A stretch of 64,000 bases of DNA from Helicoverpa zea (lineage: Eukaryota; Arthropoda; Insecta; Lepidoptera; Noctuidae). The number at the start of each line of letters is the position of its first letter. Position 1 is the stretch's first letter. Under the pieces are notes generated by a model. It was not told the DNA's origin. It did no database searches and saw only the letters and a list, made by a program, of their open reading frames with translations. Of the stretch, positions 20,501 to 35,500 are shown in pieces. The translations under genes and the position numbers were made by a program. Where the stretch lies: positions 6,286,892 through 6,350,891 of the forward strand of contig NC_061480.1 of the NCBI RefSeq assembly GCF_022581195.2, in the 5' to 3' direction.

Positions 20501-23500
20501 GTAGTGCTGCGATCTTAAACGTAGACGCATCGCGGGCTCGGCCGGAGCGCCACCATTAATCCTAGCCTTACATACATCAGGACTGACTCCCTTGTGTTAC
20601 TCATATTTAGATATAATAGCTAGTTTTTAATTTTCTGTGTTAAAACGGCAAGAAAGAAGAGTTGGGGATTTTACTCTTGTCTGGTCCATCCTTCGTCTCG
20701 ACTGGCGCTGGTAAAAGCATCAGTCTTGTCGAATGGTGGGTTAGATTCGAGTGCTAACATCATTGAAGATTGCTGCTGAAGACCTGGAAGATTTCTTTGT
20801 TTAACTTTTCTATTGTGTTCGTGTTTTTTTTTTTGGGAGAATTTTTGTATAATGTGTCTTTTACGAAATATCTGCTAGTGAAATGAACAGTGTATTTCCA
20901 GTGTTATGTATTTGGGTCATTCTTGAAAGAATTTAACAGTCGTATCTTGTGGAATTTGCCGCAAGTGCCGCGTTCTAGTTTTTTATACGAGTTGACCTAC
21001 TTTAGCCTGCCCATCATTGATTTTCAATATTCCGTCACGAAGCGACTACGTTGAAGTGCTTTCACGAATATTTGCCCAACCACAAAAGAATGTACAATGA
21101 CAAACGACATTCGGGTTAAATTTTCGACTCCATTGCGTTGTTACCACACAAAGTTTCATTTCTCTAATCTGTCAACAACGCAATAGTTTACGAAAACTAA
21201 AATAGATTGTGAAAACGTAGCCCGAATGATGTTGTAACGTTTCTTACAGTTCTGGAATATATCAGAGCTGTTGTTGGTGACGTAACATTCTTAATGCATC
21301 TTGGTATACGTCGCGCGTAGACTTATGTCTGATATTCCGCGCTGTCTGTATTGCAAGACATTAAGAAAACATATTGATGCGCAACGAGGAATCCATCTCA
21401 TCGGTGTGAAGAAGACGGGAAGATTATAACGTCCGTTGTTCTACTAATCTAATTATGTTTTACGTTGTATACAAATTGTGTGTATTGTGTAATTAATAAC
21501 TGTAATTAGGTCACATTTCCTATGTCGTTCTATTTTTAGCAATGTTCCAGTTCACTATCATGCCTATGTATGCTTTTAGATCAAAGGGCCAGTTTGCAGA
21601 AATATGAATGATTTTTTTCTTTGTAGATTTAGGAGACGCGGGAGATTTCGTCATGTATATTATTTTTAAGGTTTTCAAAGGTAAGTTGAGCTGTGCTGAA
21701 GGTGTTGTAGGGTTTATAGAATCAATAGTTATTTAGGGAGGTTGCAAGTCGTTAGCCATAATTATCAATTAGACTAGCGTCACAAATGTATCTTTTCATA
21801 GATATTTATATTTTTTGAGTTGATAAAGCGACTGCGAAATTAACTCTTTTTCCGTTTTGTTTTATTAATTCACTAGCTTTTTCCAGCGGTTTCGCGCTCC
21901 AGGACAAACTATCCTATAGCCTTCCTCAATAAATGGGGTATTTAACACTGAAATAATTTTTCAAATCGTACCAGTATTTCCTGAGATTCAGGTGTTCAAA
22001 CAATAAACTTTAGCTTTATTTATAGTAGGATTGTATGTAGGTACGAGGTTTTATTTCGAAGAATGCAAACTTAGCAATTCAGTTCATAGAATTACTGTTT
22101 ATTCTGGTAGTTTATATTATAACTTACAAAGTCGTATTCAGCCGTTTATATTGTATCTTATATAAAAACGTCCCACTTTCAATGGCTTTTTTTAATAGTT
22201 ACGCAGAACTAGTCTGTTCGTTGTCTCAAAATATGGGGTCAGCTTCCAGTATAACCAGATAGGAGTTCAATGCGAGATGAATTAAATGTCTTGCTTTGAT
22301 TATTCAGAGGGGTGAAACGCCATTTAAATTTAAATGTGGCTAGCTACATTATATTACTAAAAACTAGTTTAATAGATTCAGGCGATAGTAGTTTTTGCAC
22401 TGTATAGGTGTTGTCTACAGTGCGAAGTATTTTTACTCTATGAACTAGGGGGGAATTCTTCGTCCTTTATCAAACGGCAGCGGCTTCACTCGCTTAAAGG
22501 AAGTACTTCTCGCACCTGGTTAAAATGTGGCCTGTATTTTATTCTGATATAAAGCTATATTACTGCAGAGATCCATCAAAATCCATTAGGTAGTTTTTGC
22601 GTGAAAGAGAAACAAAAAATCCATACATACAAAACTAACAACAAAGGGCAAATCTTGGCCCTTCTATCCAGACACCAACAAACACCAATTTCTAGAATAC
22701 AAAAAATCCTTCGCACGGTAGACCGCACATCAGTGGTAACTGTCATGCACCTTAACTCAATAGCAATAAATACGATTTTCCTATAAAACTGTTACCACTG
22801 ACCTGCAGTTGACTGTACTAATAAAATTACACAGACTCCATCGGATCAACCTATCAGAATCTGTCAGAACTAATCGAACATCAACCTTCCTGTATTGTGA
22901 TAAGGTTGAAAATCTATTGAAGACATTTGACAGACAACTGCATAGAGACATTACATACATAGTTATAGTTCGGCCATTCAGAGAATGCGTTCCTGACACG
23001 TCGCGATTGAACTGACGACGTAACTTTGCAATGGCGTTGCAGTTACGATAAAAATATTTTTGCTGGTTGTTTACCGTTTTAACAATTGAGGAGCATTAAA
23101 ACAACATTATTATATCAATAATCAATGAATGTTATAATTTTGTGCCAAACTGAGTGTCAAATAACTTGGTAAACAATATTTTTCTAAATCTATACTGCGC
23201 TATTACAAGGTTATGTCAGCGGTTTATATTTTGTAGTGCTGTGCTAAAAATAACAGGCAAGTATCGTAATCTGTTCTTATACAGTTATAATATAAAATAA
23301 TACGTTTTGATTTTCTTTTTAAGAATTGGAAAATAATGGACTATAAGACTTAATTATAACGTTTATGAAATATAAAAATAAAACTATGACCAAACCGCAT
23401 TTTTATACTTAGATTAAAAATGGTAACCCCAAATGGCGTTATGGGCCGCCATTTTGTGACGCTAAAACAGTCGTCCGTTGTCGTTTCGTGCGCATAGACC

Positions 23501-26500
23501 ACGTTTTTCAAGTGTTTTCGATCTGTTTTTATTTGATTACCCGGCTTTTGTTAGACCGAGATATCAGGATTGATTCTGTTATTGATAATAATATAATTAT
23601 ACATGTAGGCGAAGATGATGATGAAGACACCACCTCCTCAAGCAAATCGGAGTCTGATTAATATTCTGTTCGCACATTCAATTCAATGTACTTGTAACAA
23701 AGAATAAATAAAACAATTTTATTATATGAATATTACCTTTTTTTGGTTTCCACTTAAATAACTAAAATATAAAACAAATGATTCCGCCAATTTAAAACGA
23801 AAATAATCTTAAAATAATGCGGCGGTTCATTTTGAAGGAACGGTAACGAACTCAGTGTTATGTTGTGCCCATCACTAGTCGTGACTAACTGATAGGTGTC
23901 AGGAACGCATTCTCTGAACGGCCGAAGTATAGTAAATATATTGCAATGCGTCGTTTTATTGAGCGATATTCGATGCTGCGAAACTGACACATAGTCTACA
24001 CTGCAGTTTTAGCGGGTACGGTAGACTGCACATCAGTGGTAACTGTCATGCACCTTAACTCAATAGTAATAAGTACAATTTTCCTATAAAACTGTTGCCA
24101 CTGACCTGAAGTTGACTGTACTAGGTAATGTTATTAAATTAAATTGAATGAATTTATTGAATTGGTTGCCCGGATAACTTGGTTGCGGATGTCAGATAGG
24201 CAGTCGCTCCTTGTAGAGCACTGGTACCTACTCAGCTGCATCCGGTAAGACTGGAAGTCGACCCCAACATAGTTGGGAAAAGGTTCGAGAGATGATGAAT
24301 CAATGAATTTAAGAAAGAAATATAATTTATTGACTTAACACAAGGCAAAGACACAATAGGGAACAAAAATTCAAAGAGGGCGTGGTTATGCCAATTGGTC
24401 CAATTTAGCATTTTGTCTGATGCTAGTCGTACATAATAATTGATTAGACAGCCTTTTTTCTAGTAGGTAATAATTCAATTTATTATTTATTTATTTTGGT
24501 TCACCAACGATTGTTTGTTTACACTAATACGGCTAAAATAACATGTTATGTAACTTAATTATAGTGTAACAATCACTTTTAAGTAAACTCAAAAAAAAAA
24601 TTTGTCACATGTTTGGGGGTCACTGATTCAGATTTCTTTTCATAACTCGATTAAAAAAATCAAATTATTATACAATAAGAGTCAGTAATAAAAAGGTTCC
24701 ATAATCTTGATAGCTGAATTTCAATCTAAGCAGAAATTCAGTCTCTGCACTTTTAGTAGACTCCGAACAAAGAAAGTATTCAGAACAAAGAGAGTGCAAA
24801 ATACTAGCTTTTCATTCAGTTCTGCATTTATTTACTAACGGTCTATTTCTATAACATATCTACCCAATAATTTTGCGATTAGCGGCTTCATATAAATGAT
24901 TCAATCTCTTCGCGAAACAAAAGATAGATACGTTCTAGAAATCGCAGTAAATTGAAGTTACTACTATAAGTTGTAAAACGTTTATTTACCGTAATTCTGA
25001 ACCCATTCAACTAAAATTCTTTGTGTTAACAATGACGTCAGCTTCTTTGAGAAAATACGTTGTGCGTATATTTTCGTTACAACAAAGAATTTTGACTATT
25101 AAGAAAATAAGGGGAGGAGTGGCATAAAATGTTCTATGTATTTTAGTATGTAATTAAAGTCGTAAAATGCATTTTTGTCAGAATATTAGTAGCATATTTG
25201 ATAGGGTTTCAGTATGAACTAAATATTTTATACATTAAAAGTAAGATTAACAGTAAAATCGCTTTCCTACATCGTCAAAACAAAGGAAATCCATGACTGA
25301 TCACCAGACCATTTCCTAACCGCTCCCAATATTTTATCTATCTCGCATTGCTTACTAAAGATACCCTTACAAGTACTATCAAATGCCTATCTCTAGTTAG
25401 CAAAATAAAGATGGATAGATTATTCGGACGCAGAGGGGGAGTTGTCCAGACAGTAGGTACTTCAATATACATACATAGAACTGTACGTCGAATGCAGTGG
25501 ATCAATATCGCAGGGCTGTTGAGCGCAGGCGCGAGTTCCACTGGCCTATTTACCCGCCCTCGCCACGCCTAGTCATGGCTTCTGTACTATTAGATTATTG
25601 GTAACACTTGGATTCTTCTATAAGTCATTAGAAATATAAGTTCGAAGCTTTAGTTATTGAAAGAACGATATTTTTCATCATCATCATCCTCCTGCCCTTA
25701 TCCCAATTTTATTTGGGATCTCTCTCACTCAGCATGATTTCTCCTTTCATATTCTTCTATCTGCCGTCAGAATGATCTTCTTCAAGGACATATATATATA
25801 TTTTAGAAAAAAATATTGGGGCTGAATATACAATCAGGTTCGAAAGTAGGTAGCTGAAAAAAGACACATTTTCAAAACTGCTAAGTACTGTTGCTTTGAT
25901 AATTTACCAGAGAATTTACATATTTTTTTTGAAAATTTTGATCATCTCACTTTTGATGCTGACCGTTACAATGCAGAATTTCATCTATATGTTGTAGGAG
26001 CGACGAACAATGTAAAACACTGGTATTCAGCTGCATCTGGTTAGACTGGAAGCCGACCCCAACTTAAGACAAGGTTAGGCAGATGATGATGACTACATCC
26101 AGTTAATACGACAGATATTGTTATGTAAATATTTAAAACTACATATAACATTTATTCTTTAGGTAAACATATCTGATAATTGAGAAACATTCCTAAAGAA
26201 TTCTGAATGTTACTGAATTAATTTTGTATGCCTAGGAGTGCTAGGAAGTAGACATACTGCACCAACTTAAACCTCATTGGAATCTGAGCAGGAGGATGAT
26301 AACTGTTGAGTGAGAGTCTCTTCTCATATAGGGACAATGGTTAGTAGGTACTCATAAAGGAGAAGCGTTTTCAGACTTAAATATTCCTTCAACATTACTT
26401 TATAAAACCTCAAAATCCATAATTTCCTCATTGAAAAGGATTAAAACAGTCGATATCTGAAGCTACTTGAATATGAAGGACCATTTACACGGCGATGTCG

Positions 26501-29500
26501 AGGGGAGGGAGTTATAGCCTCCCCCAATGTTCGTCGCCCGACGAGCGACCCCTCTGAAGTACCTAGTTTATGTTTAAAAAATTACGGCACCTACCAATCA
26601 ATGATGGTATTCAATTATGCATTGCAAATCAATGTTTCTTTCTTTTTCTCGCTCTATTAATATGAAGAAAATATTTCTTACTGACATTATTAATTCGAAA
26701 CTGACTGTGTATGTTAAATTTCACTCCAAAAATAGGCATGAACCTATTTAAATGAAAATTAATATTAGGTAAATAGAGAGAGCCTGAAAAAGGGCAAATT
26801 CTACTTTTTAGTAGTTTTTTTAATCTACGTACTACATCACATCTGGCACCATTATGAACCTTACTAGTAAATTCGTATAAAAAACAACAACTGTGTACAG
26901 CCTACTCAAATCATTTTGATATCAATTATCTGGCTCGTATTGGCCTCCTTCTCTCCTCCCTCACCCCTTGTGAGTCCACTGCAAGCTGGCGCCAACAGCT
27001 TAGAACAAAGAGCTAGTGTTTGCATCTGATCAGCAGAAATGGACACTCGTTGCGTTTTTGATGACGTTTCAATATAATAAATGTGGATGTTCCGATTTAT
27101 GTTTGACTGTTATAGATAATCGATTATTTTATAGGATCGAATCGTTTGGCAAAGAAAATGGAATCGGAATGGTTCAATCTCTGACTTATTAATGCAAGAA
27201 CATTTTTAAAATTAAAATTGTTAATTATAGATATTTATTTGGTTTTTAAACAATTAATTATTTATATAGCGAGATAAAAATATAGTCAATCAGAAAGCGT
27301 CTGCTAGAGCTATCAAAACTGAAAAAACCGGCGAGCGATGAAGAATGAACTTTGAATGAAAATGAACATTAACAAGCAATCTAAGCTACTTGGGTGATAC
27401 ATAAACTACCGAATCTATTATAAAGTGATAATCTCACTGCGGGAGACCTTAGTTAAGTAGTGGACGGCTATAAGCTGACTTGATGATAACTTCCTACATC
27501 CTAGCTTCCTGAAAATCAAAATTAAACTGTTACAATTCGCTACAAGAAATCATACATACCATAGAATTTCAATTCTTACTAGCCGGTACCCAATACCCCC
27601 TCTGTGTTCCCCTACGTCTGTCCAAATAAAAGCAGCTGGACTAAATACATTGTTTCTTTATGTGCTACTCTATAGAATTCTCTTTTGTGTCAAAAGTATA
27701 ATCTAGTATTTAGGGAGTCTGATTTCATGATGCGCGATGGCTCGTAGAAATAATTTTGTCAGTGAAAGAAACTGGATTTTGGCTGTGTTTGAATAAGTGC
27801 AGTGGCTTATTCAGTTATTTGAACATTTCGGCAACCCTTATGAAGATAGACTATGGAACTATGGAAAGTCGTAGGATAGAAGCCACTTGAAGCCAGAAAG
27901 TCTGACAACCTGTCTTAACAGTATCTTGTTGCTCTGGTAACTGTGTTAGTTACCAGAATACTAAATAATACAGAATACGAATAATAGGCATTAATTTCAT
28001 GCTAAACACTGGTGCTTAGATGAAGGTATTGTGTTAGGCTGGAGGTCCACCACAAACTCCAACACAAATGGGAAAAGGTTAGGCAGATGGGGATGGTGGT
28101 CTAGTCGGGATAATAATATATACCTATTTTCGCTTATTAATTTCGCAGTGCCAGTTCAGAAGCCATCAGCGCATAACCATATCGCTCGGTTTGCCTGAAG
28201 TCGACTTTTCCTTCATACATTATATAATATCGATTCTATCAAGTGTACCTAATCGATAAACTATTCACTACACTTCATAGTTCCGATCATCGATATTAGC
28301 TGCCAAGTCAACCGTGCTCCTTAGCCAGTTACGAACAAAGGGATACCACCACTGCTGCATACACCGAATGCTGCATAGTTACTGAATAATTGACAAGTTT
28401 CGAGTGTTCTATCGATTTAACCTATTGCGATTGCGAGTAGTGAAGTTGTAATCAAAATTTGCAGCAGGCAACGATTATTGGCATAAAACTGAAATGTACA
28501 CAGGTGCCTCTTTGGTCTAGTGGTCGCCAAGCGCGATTATTGAGTGGCCCAAATCACTTTGTGGATTTTATGTTTCATGAAGAAGCAGTTCAAAGTCTGA
28601 GAGTTGGGTGGTAACACACCTGTGCCTTGGAGACCACGTAAAGCCGGGTCTCCGAATGCTACTCCGTAGCAGTATTTGTTACAATTGCACGTCAGAGGCC
28701 GTCAGTCGGATTTGAGAAAACTGACACTAGGGCTCTTCCTTTGATCAGCCATTATATTGTTACACTCTCAATACAGAGAAGGAAAGAGCGTTAATCACCA
28801 GCCACGCTTGCTCAAGATGGATTAGTTATTTTTCCTTAAGATAATTTCGCTCACCGTCAGACAATAATGTCTGAGATACAATTAAAAGTTTTAGTACCCC
28901 GCAGACCTTCCATCCTTTAGTACTGGTCTATCAACACCATTATATAAAAGGAAACACCTATGTTTATTTATTTATTTATGTCATCATCATCTCCCGAGCC
29001 TTTTCCCAACTATGTTGGGGTCGGCTTCCAGTCTAACCGCATGCAGCTGAGTACCAGTGCTTTACAAGGAGCAACTGCCTATCTGACACACCTACGTATG
29101 TCATCATACAAGTTAAATAATATAATTATTCGAGTCAAATAGGTTATCAGGTCGCTATATTGATCCGTAGTTAGGGCGCTCCTGTGACGCTTGATTCAAT
29201 TGGTATTGTAACTGCCAATAAATATATATGATGAACTAGGTCGGATACTGTGGTAGCTGAAGACCTGGATTTATATAATTAATGTTTTGATATATATTAT
29301 CTCTGTATCACCCTCAAGGTTAACTGGAGAGAATGCCTGTGGCATTAAGTCCGCCTGTGTAATGAATTTTTGCAAAAAATTAAATAAATATGGTCCTTCC
29401 CCATATGGTACGCTTACCAATGTTTATTTTATTTTGAGAAATAACAAAAAAAAAATACTTAGTATATGCACGAATCATGCCTCTTATCAGTCTTATGTAG

Positions 29501-32500
29501 GTAGGTAAATATAATCAAAGAATAGTGTCGGATATCCCGGATCTAGAACCGGCATTGTAAACCACACGTGAAGGTAGATAGGTCATATAGACTAGGATAA
29601 TTGAATAAATATGTAGTCCGCATTTTACCCTTGGAACCCTAACTAAACATACTGCCATGGTCAAGCCATACCCTTGAGATGTGGAAACTAGTCCAGGGTC
29701 TTTAATTCCTCATCCGTCAATTGTTTTTACTTTAAGGTCATGTAGCTTTACTACTTTCTAGTTTTCATTGAAGCCTTAGTAGAAACTGAAGAACAATACT
29801 GTAAAGTTACAGCAAAAGCCGTTCAGCAGTTTTATTTTAGAATAGGTAACAAACATGCATTATAATAATAAATGTAACATTTAGTTCAGTCAAAGCTATG
29901 GGTTTTTTTAGTAACAATTGATTTAAAATTAGTGTTAGTATGTACATTACATTATTGACACATCCAAAGATTAACCTTCAATTTATATAATTAGTCCGAA
30001 GTCTGATTTTGCTTAAAAAAAAACTTTAGGTTAAAGTACTACCTTCTCTCTCTCAATGTCGATTCAAATCTGAAACCAGACAACGGGAAAAATGGAACTG
30101 AAAGGCATGAAATTGAAAAATGTTCCTGACGTGTACGTATGCACTTTCGAAGAAGCTTTGATGGTGACATCACCATGATCAGAATGTTCTAGTCTTTGAG
30201 GCGACTGATAACTTGATTTTTAAAATTAGATTGAAAAGGAACAAGGTTCAGAGGGATTATAATTTTTTTTTTGTAAAAACTTTGTCATCCTTGACCGTAA
30301 GTTAATAAAAAACCATGATTAAATTACTTGGTTCTCAATCGATTTCAGACCCTTCAATATGTGGTATGGGTTTGGGTAAACTCAATATATTATTTAAAGT
30401 TAGTTAGCTTAGTTAGTCTCAGAAAATAGGTCCCTGGTGATGAAACCTGAGTACTTAAATAATTTTTATTTCAGAGGTTTGTTATGAATTTCTTCCACAT
30501 TTCTTTTGTGAAAGAATAACAAGTACATGGTTACAAACTTTTGCTCTTATAAAATTATGCAAGGTGTCCACCCCAACATACTTCTATAGGCTGCACCAAA
30601 CCACACAGTTCAAACAAAGGGCGTCACATAGTACATCATTAAATACATAAGTCCTATACTGGATGTAGCTCAAATGCGCCAGCACCGGGATGACCCAGTG
30701 ACCTGATTGCCGCCCAAGTGAATTCACTGCAGCACCTCGCACCCCGCACCTCACCCCGTGCCGACCTGGCCTGACATAGTTTGTAGATGAGATTACAACT
30801 TTTTCTAAATGGGTTTTTTATTAGAAGGTACCTATCTGTTATATGGTAGGGTGAGTAGGTGGCTATACATATTTGTCATTATTAAGTTTGCTGATGTAGT
30901 GAGAGCAATAATATTGAGCTAGGGTGGTGATTAATGCTCATTCCCTCTCTGTATGAGAAGAGGCCTGTCCAACCGCAGCGGTGGGACAGTAGAAAGCTGA
31001 TGATGATGAGTGTAAATGTCTGCCTTATGTCATAATTGCGATTTGCCATCACTAACTTAAGTTACATATTATGTAAGTGATGGCAATTTCAATATTTTTG
31101 ATTTACATGGATATTTGAATGACCAACCAAAGTTATAAATAAATAAAACCGTTTAAAAATAACAATTATGATTTGACACAATTTTACTCAAACATGGGTC
31201 TGGAACCACAGATAGCTTCTTTGTTTGTACACTATGTTTTTAACAGATATACTTCAAATTAGTGCAAATAATTGCAGTGAGGTAGAACACGGAAGGGAAC
31301 ACAAGGAAAATGTGGATTGATTGTCTAAAGGATGACATGAATGATTTTTGCTTTGACGGCTGACAGGAATGGAAGCGAAAAACATTTGCACCCACCCCAA
31401 ATAACTTAAAAACAGGGCAGGAGGAAGATTTATAACAAGTCCATGACGGCTGGGTACATTCATGGCGTCTTCGTGGGAAACTGGAATCGTCCTCCTCGTC
31501 GAAATCGTTTTCCTGACTATGTTGGAGTCTGCTTCCAGTCTCACTGGATGCAGCTGAGTACCAATGATTTATATGGAGCGATTGCCTATATGACATCCTC
31601 ATCCCAGTTACCTCTGCAATCTTAAACCCAAGGGAAACTGTGGTATAATATACATATACATATACTCCCCTGCCGATTTCGGCTATGGTGTCTGCTTTCA
31701 GTTATCATTGAGAGAAGAGCTAGGATGATCAGCTCTTCTATGCGCCCTTTGATGGCTGCAGTACCCTATTTTATGTGTAAACGTGCGCGAGCATTGGCTG
31801 CACGTTAGGATACCGTCTACATAGTTATAATGAATGGCTACTGGTGTTTTAGCCTTAAGAGCATCACGCTTCGCATCCAGTGCGGATTTCCTTTGCTCTT
31901 CGAAATCTTTGATCGCATTTTTTAGTAGGCCTCTCCATTCAGGGCGGCAAATGGCTTTTGTCTCCCAGTTCTGAGGATCAATGTTGCACCTTTTCATGTG
32001 TCTTTTCTGAACATCCTTGAAGCGTAAGAACTGGCCACCTTGTTTCCGTCTGCCGTTCTGAAGTTCAGAAAAGAAGATGCGTTTGGCCACCCTATCATCA
32101 TCCATGCGTAGAACATGACCGCACCATCTGAGCTGTCGCCGCATCAGGTACGCTTCTATGCCGCAGACATTCGCGCGTCGTAGCACTTCGGTATTTCTAA
32201 TCCGATCCCACCATTTGATTTTCAGAATGTCTCTTATGCACTTTAGATGAAATCGGTCCAGCGCCCGTATATGTTTCCGATAGAGGACCCATGTTTCAGC
32301 CGAGTATAAAAGATTTGGGAGGACTATGGCCTTGTAAACGGAGATTTTTGTCGAAAGCTTCAAATCATGTGTGTGTAAGACCTTGGCTCGTAATTTACCG
32401 AAAGCAGCTGATGCAGCGCCAATGCGATGGTTTATTTCGGTATCAAGGTCACACTTGGATGTAATTGTGCTGCCCAGATATTTGAAGGTATTCACTTGCT

Positions 32501-35500
32501 TCAGCTCAGTATCGCCAATGTTTACCTTGATAGGTTCTGTAGCTCCTTGAGAGTCGATTGCCATTACCTCAGTTTTCTTAACACTGATTTTTAGACCGAA
32601 ACGACAACAGACTTCCTGAAGGTTAGTCATCAGGTTCTGGAGCTCTTGTGCAGAGTTGGTAACAAAACACAGATCATCAGCGTACATGATCTCCGTTATA
32701 AGAGCATGAGATACTTTAGTAAAAGTGGTATAATATAACGATTGCTTCAGAAGCATAATATCCTTATATTGTTTATTTTATGAGGCACGCTTTGTAGTCA
32801 AAGCCTCTTAGTGGCTTGAGTAAATGAGGTGTCTGTAATCCGTCTTAATTTAGCTAATGAGGAGGGTAAATATGTATTATTAACTGGCTGTTTCCTGTGG
32901 TTTTTCTTGTAACTCGAGTAAAGGTAGGATTCGTGGGTCGCGGCTGTCGCAGCCGCGCGCGACAATAGTCAACCTATGAAAATGTATGGCGCCGCTGCCG
33001 AGGTCCGCGACAGTCGCGCGCGGCCGACGAATTTCGTAAGCCGCGACCCACGGAATTCTACCTTAACTTGCAGAAGAAACTAACAAATATCTAGAAAGAA
33101 GTGGCAGTTTCTCATTGACTAACAGCAAAAACCACTAAATAGTTACAACATAAATAATGGCGCATTTTAATTTAAAAAAAAAGAATTGGTCATCAAATCA
33201 TCAGATCACTCCTCCCACTGTGGGTGCAGCGTGAAGATCAGACTGCTACTGCTAAAACATACCTTTTTTCCTTCTGGAGTCCTTTTTGTACCAGGGCCAC
33301 GGTAACTCGCGCGAACAATCCTGCATGCGTGGCAGACTTCGACCTAGATTTCCAATAAGCTATCTATCTATTTACTTACTAGAGATTGCAAATTGACATT
33401 GTGTTTGGGAACAATTGTAAGGGGCTAATGTTAAAATCCGATCTACATTTTACGGTGAAAAAGATAGAAACCCGTACGTTTTGCGCAGTAGTTCATAAGG
33501 GACGCAGGTGAAACCGCTGCCTGGTTGAAGCTAATACATACTAGCTTTCTCAGCATAGAAGGAAACATATTCTCCAACCCATCATTTAAGCCTCAACTTA
33601 CTGACGAATTTACGTCATTAAACAAAAAAGCATCACAGTTTTCACGAACAAAGGAATCTACATGAAGCTCTGGATGGATCGCCGACCTAAATATCGTATC
33701 TAGGGCACTCTGCAGGAGAGGGGTGAGGAGGGGTGTAACCGGTGCACCAACACCCTTGTATGATAGTATGTAGTACATTTTATAGTACTCTGGATGTTTT
33801 CTCATGGGTTTAGCTCGGGTCCCGTGGGAACTAGTGCCCGTACCGGGATGAAATATAGCCTATGTTACTGGGTAAGCACCCTTTGTATGATAGTATGTAG
33901 TACATTTTATAGTACTCTAGCTGTTTTCTCACGGGTTTAGGTGGCGTCCCGTGGGAAATTCTGCGCAAACCTCCGAGTTCCTATCCTCCCCACTCAGAGA
34001 CATTTAATGATTACTTAAGTCACTCCTTAGTGACGGAATGTCATACAAATCCTTCACTAAGGAATGGCTTAAGTAACCATTAAATGTCTCTGAGTGGGGA
34101 CGTTAATCTACTTTTTGGGAACTGCTGCCTGTACCGGGATAAAATATAGCCTATGCCATAGTTGTTCTATTCTATGTTATAATACACTAGCGGTTTTTTC
34201 GCGTTTTCATCTGAGACCCTTGGGAACTGCTGCCCGTACCGGGATGAAATGTATGTTACTCGGGAAGAGTGTAGCTTTCTAACAGTGAAAGAATTGTTCA
34301 ATTCGGTTCAGTAGAGAGTCTCTATGGCAAGCAAACAAAGAAATATTAGTAAGATTCGTTAGATCAGGAGTTCCCAACCAGGGGGGCATGCCCCCCCTTG
34401 GAGGGCGTGGTGGAATACCAGGGGGGCGTAATCGGTACGTTTAATTTTCGGAAATAGTACAAAATAGTGAAAAGTAATTAATGGTTTTCAAGTGTAGATA
34501 CATATATCTTCTCTTATTAGATCCTTAAAACATAAATATCTACAAATATCTGTATGAAACTTTAAGTTTTTAATTTTAACTCAAATAAAAATAATATAGT
34601 TGTAAAAAAAATGTGTGTTTTTACTTAAGGCGGCATGAGAAAGGGCACGCCACCATAGTGGCGGTAAGTCCACTCTTTGAGGAGTGGCTCGGGAGGAGTC
34701 ACGGCGCCCTCACGTACCGCATGACGCAGGTCCTCACCGGACACGGTTTTTCCGGGAGGTACCTGCATCGGTCGTGAGGAGGCGCACGAGTGTCACCGCT
34801 GTGCGGACAACCCCAAGAGCACGGTGGACCACACAGTCTAGGAGTGCCCTGCGGGGGAAGGGCACCGCCGGGTTCTCGTCGAGGCTTTGGGCGGCGGCGA
34901 CCACTCCCGTCCGGCCCTGGTTCAGGCCATGGTCCGGGGCGAGAGGGAATGGGATGCCGTCGCCTCCTTCTGCGAAGCGGGCATGCTCGAGAAGGAGGAG
35001 GCGGAACGCCAGAGACTTCGCACCTCTCATCCCGGCCGCCGCGCTGGGCCAGGTAGACACCACGGGCGCCGGGTGTCGCGAGATGACTCCCGGCCACCGT
35101 AGGCGTGGGTCTGTGGGCGGTGAGTTCGATTGGCTCATCGCTCATCGTCCCTCTGTCTTCTTAGACAACGCTTTCCACGCACTCCTCAAAGAGATGTGAG
35201 CAATCCCAGCGGGGGCCCAGTAGGGCCAAGGCCTGCCGGGGCTGCGGGTTGTTCGAAAGAGATACCGCGGCCCTGGTACATAAAAGGCCTATGACGGAAC
35301 ACGACGGTTTTTAGTCAGTAAGAGTCTACACTCCCTCACCGCTGTTAACCCACAGCGGGAGGGGTCGTTAAAAAAAAGGGGGCATGAGAATATTATTTTT
35401 GAATTGGGGAGGCTCAGTGAAATAAAGGTTGGGAAACCCTGCGTTAGATGGTTGTTCAGCAGTTTCACCCACGTCCCATGGCAGTTCTGGTTATAGAGTT

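Noticed and set aside
31240..31602. Two overlapping minus-strand ORFs near 31.3-31.6 kb
   Set aside because: They read through an antisense SINE fragment; no domain and no splice partner.
34684..35199. Several overlapping 70-170 codon ORFs in a GC-rich stretch
   Set aside because: They are frames of a decayed R1-like LINE end; high GC keeps many frames open.
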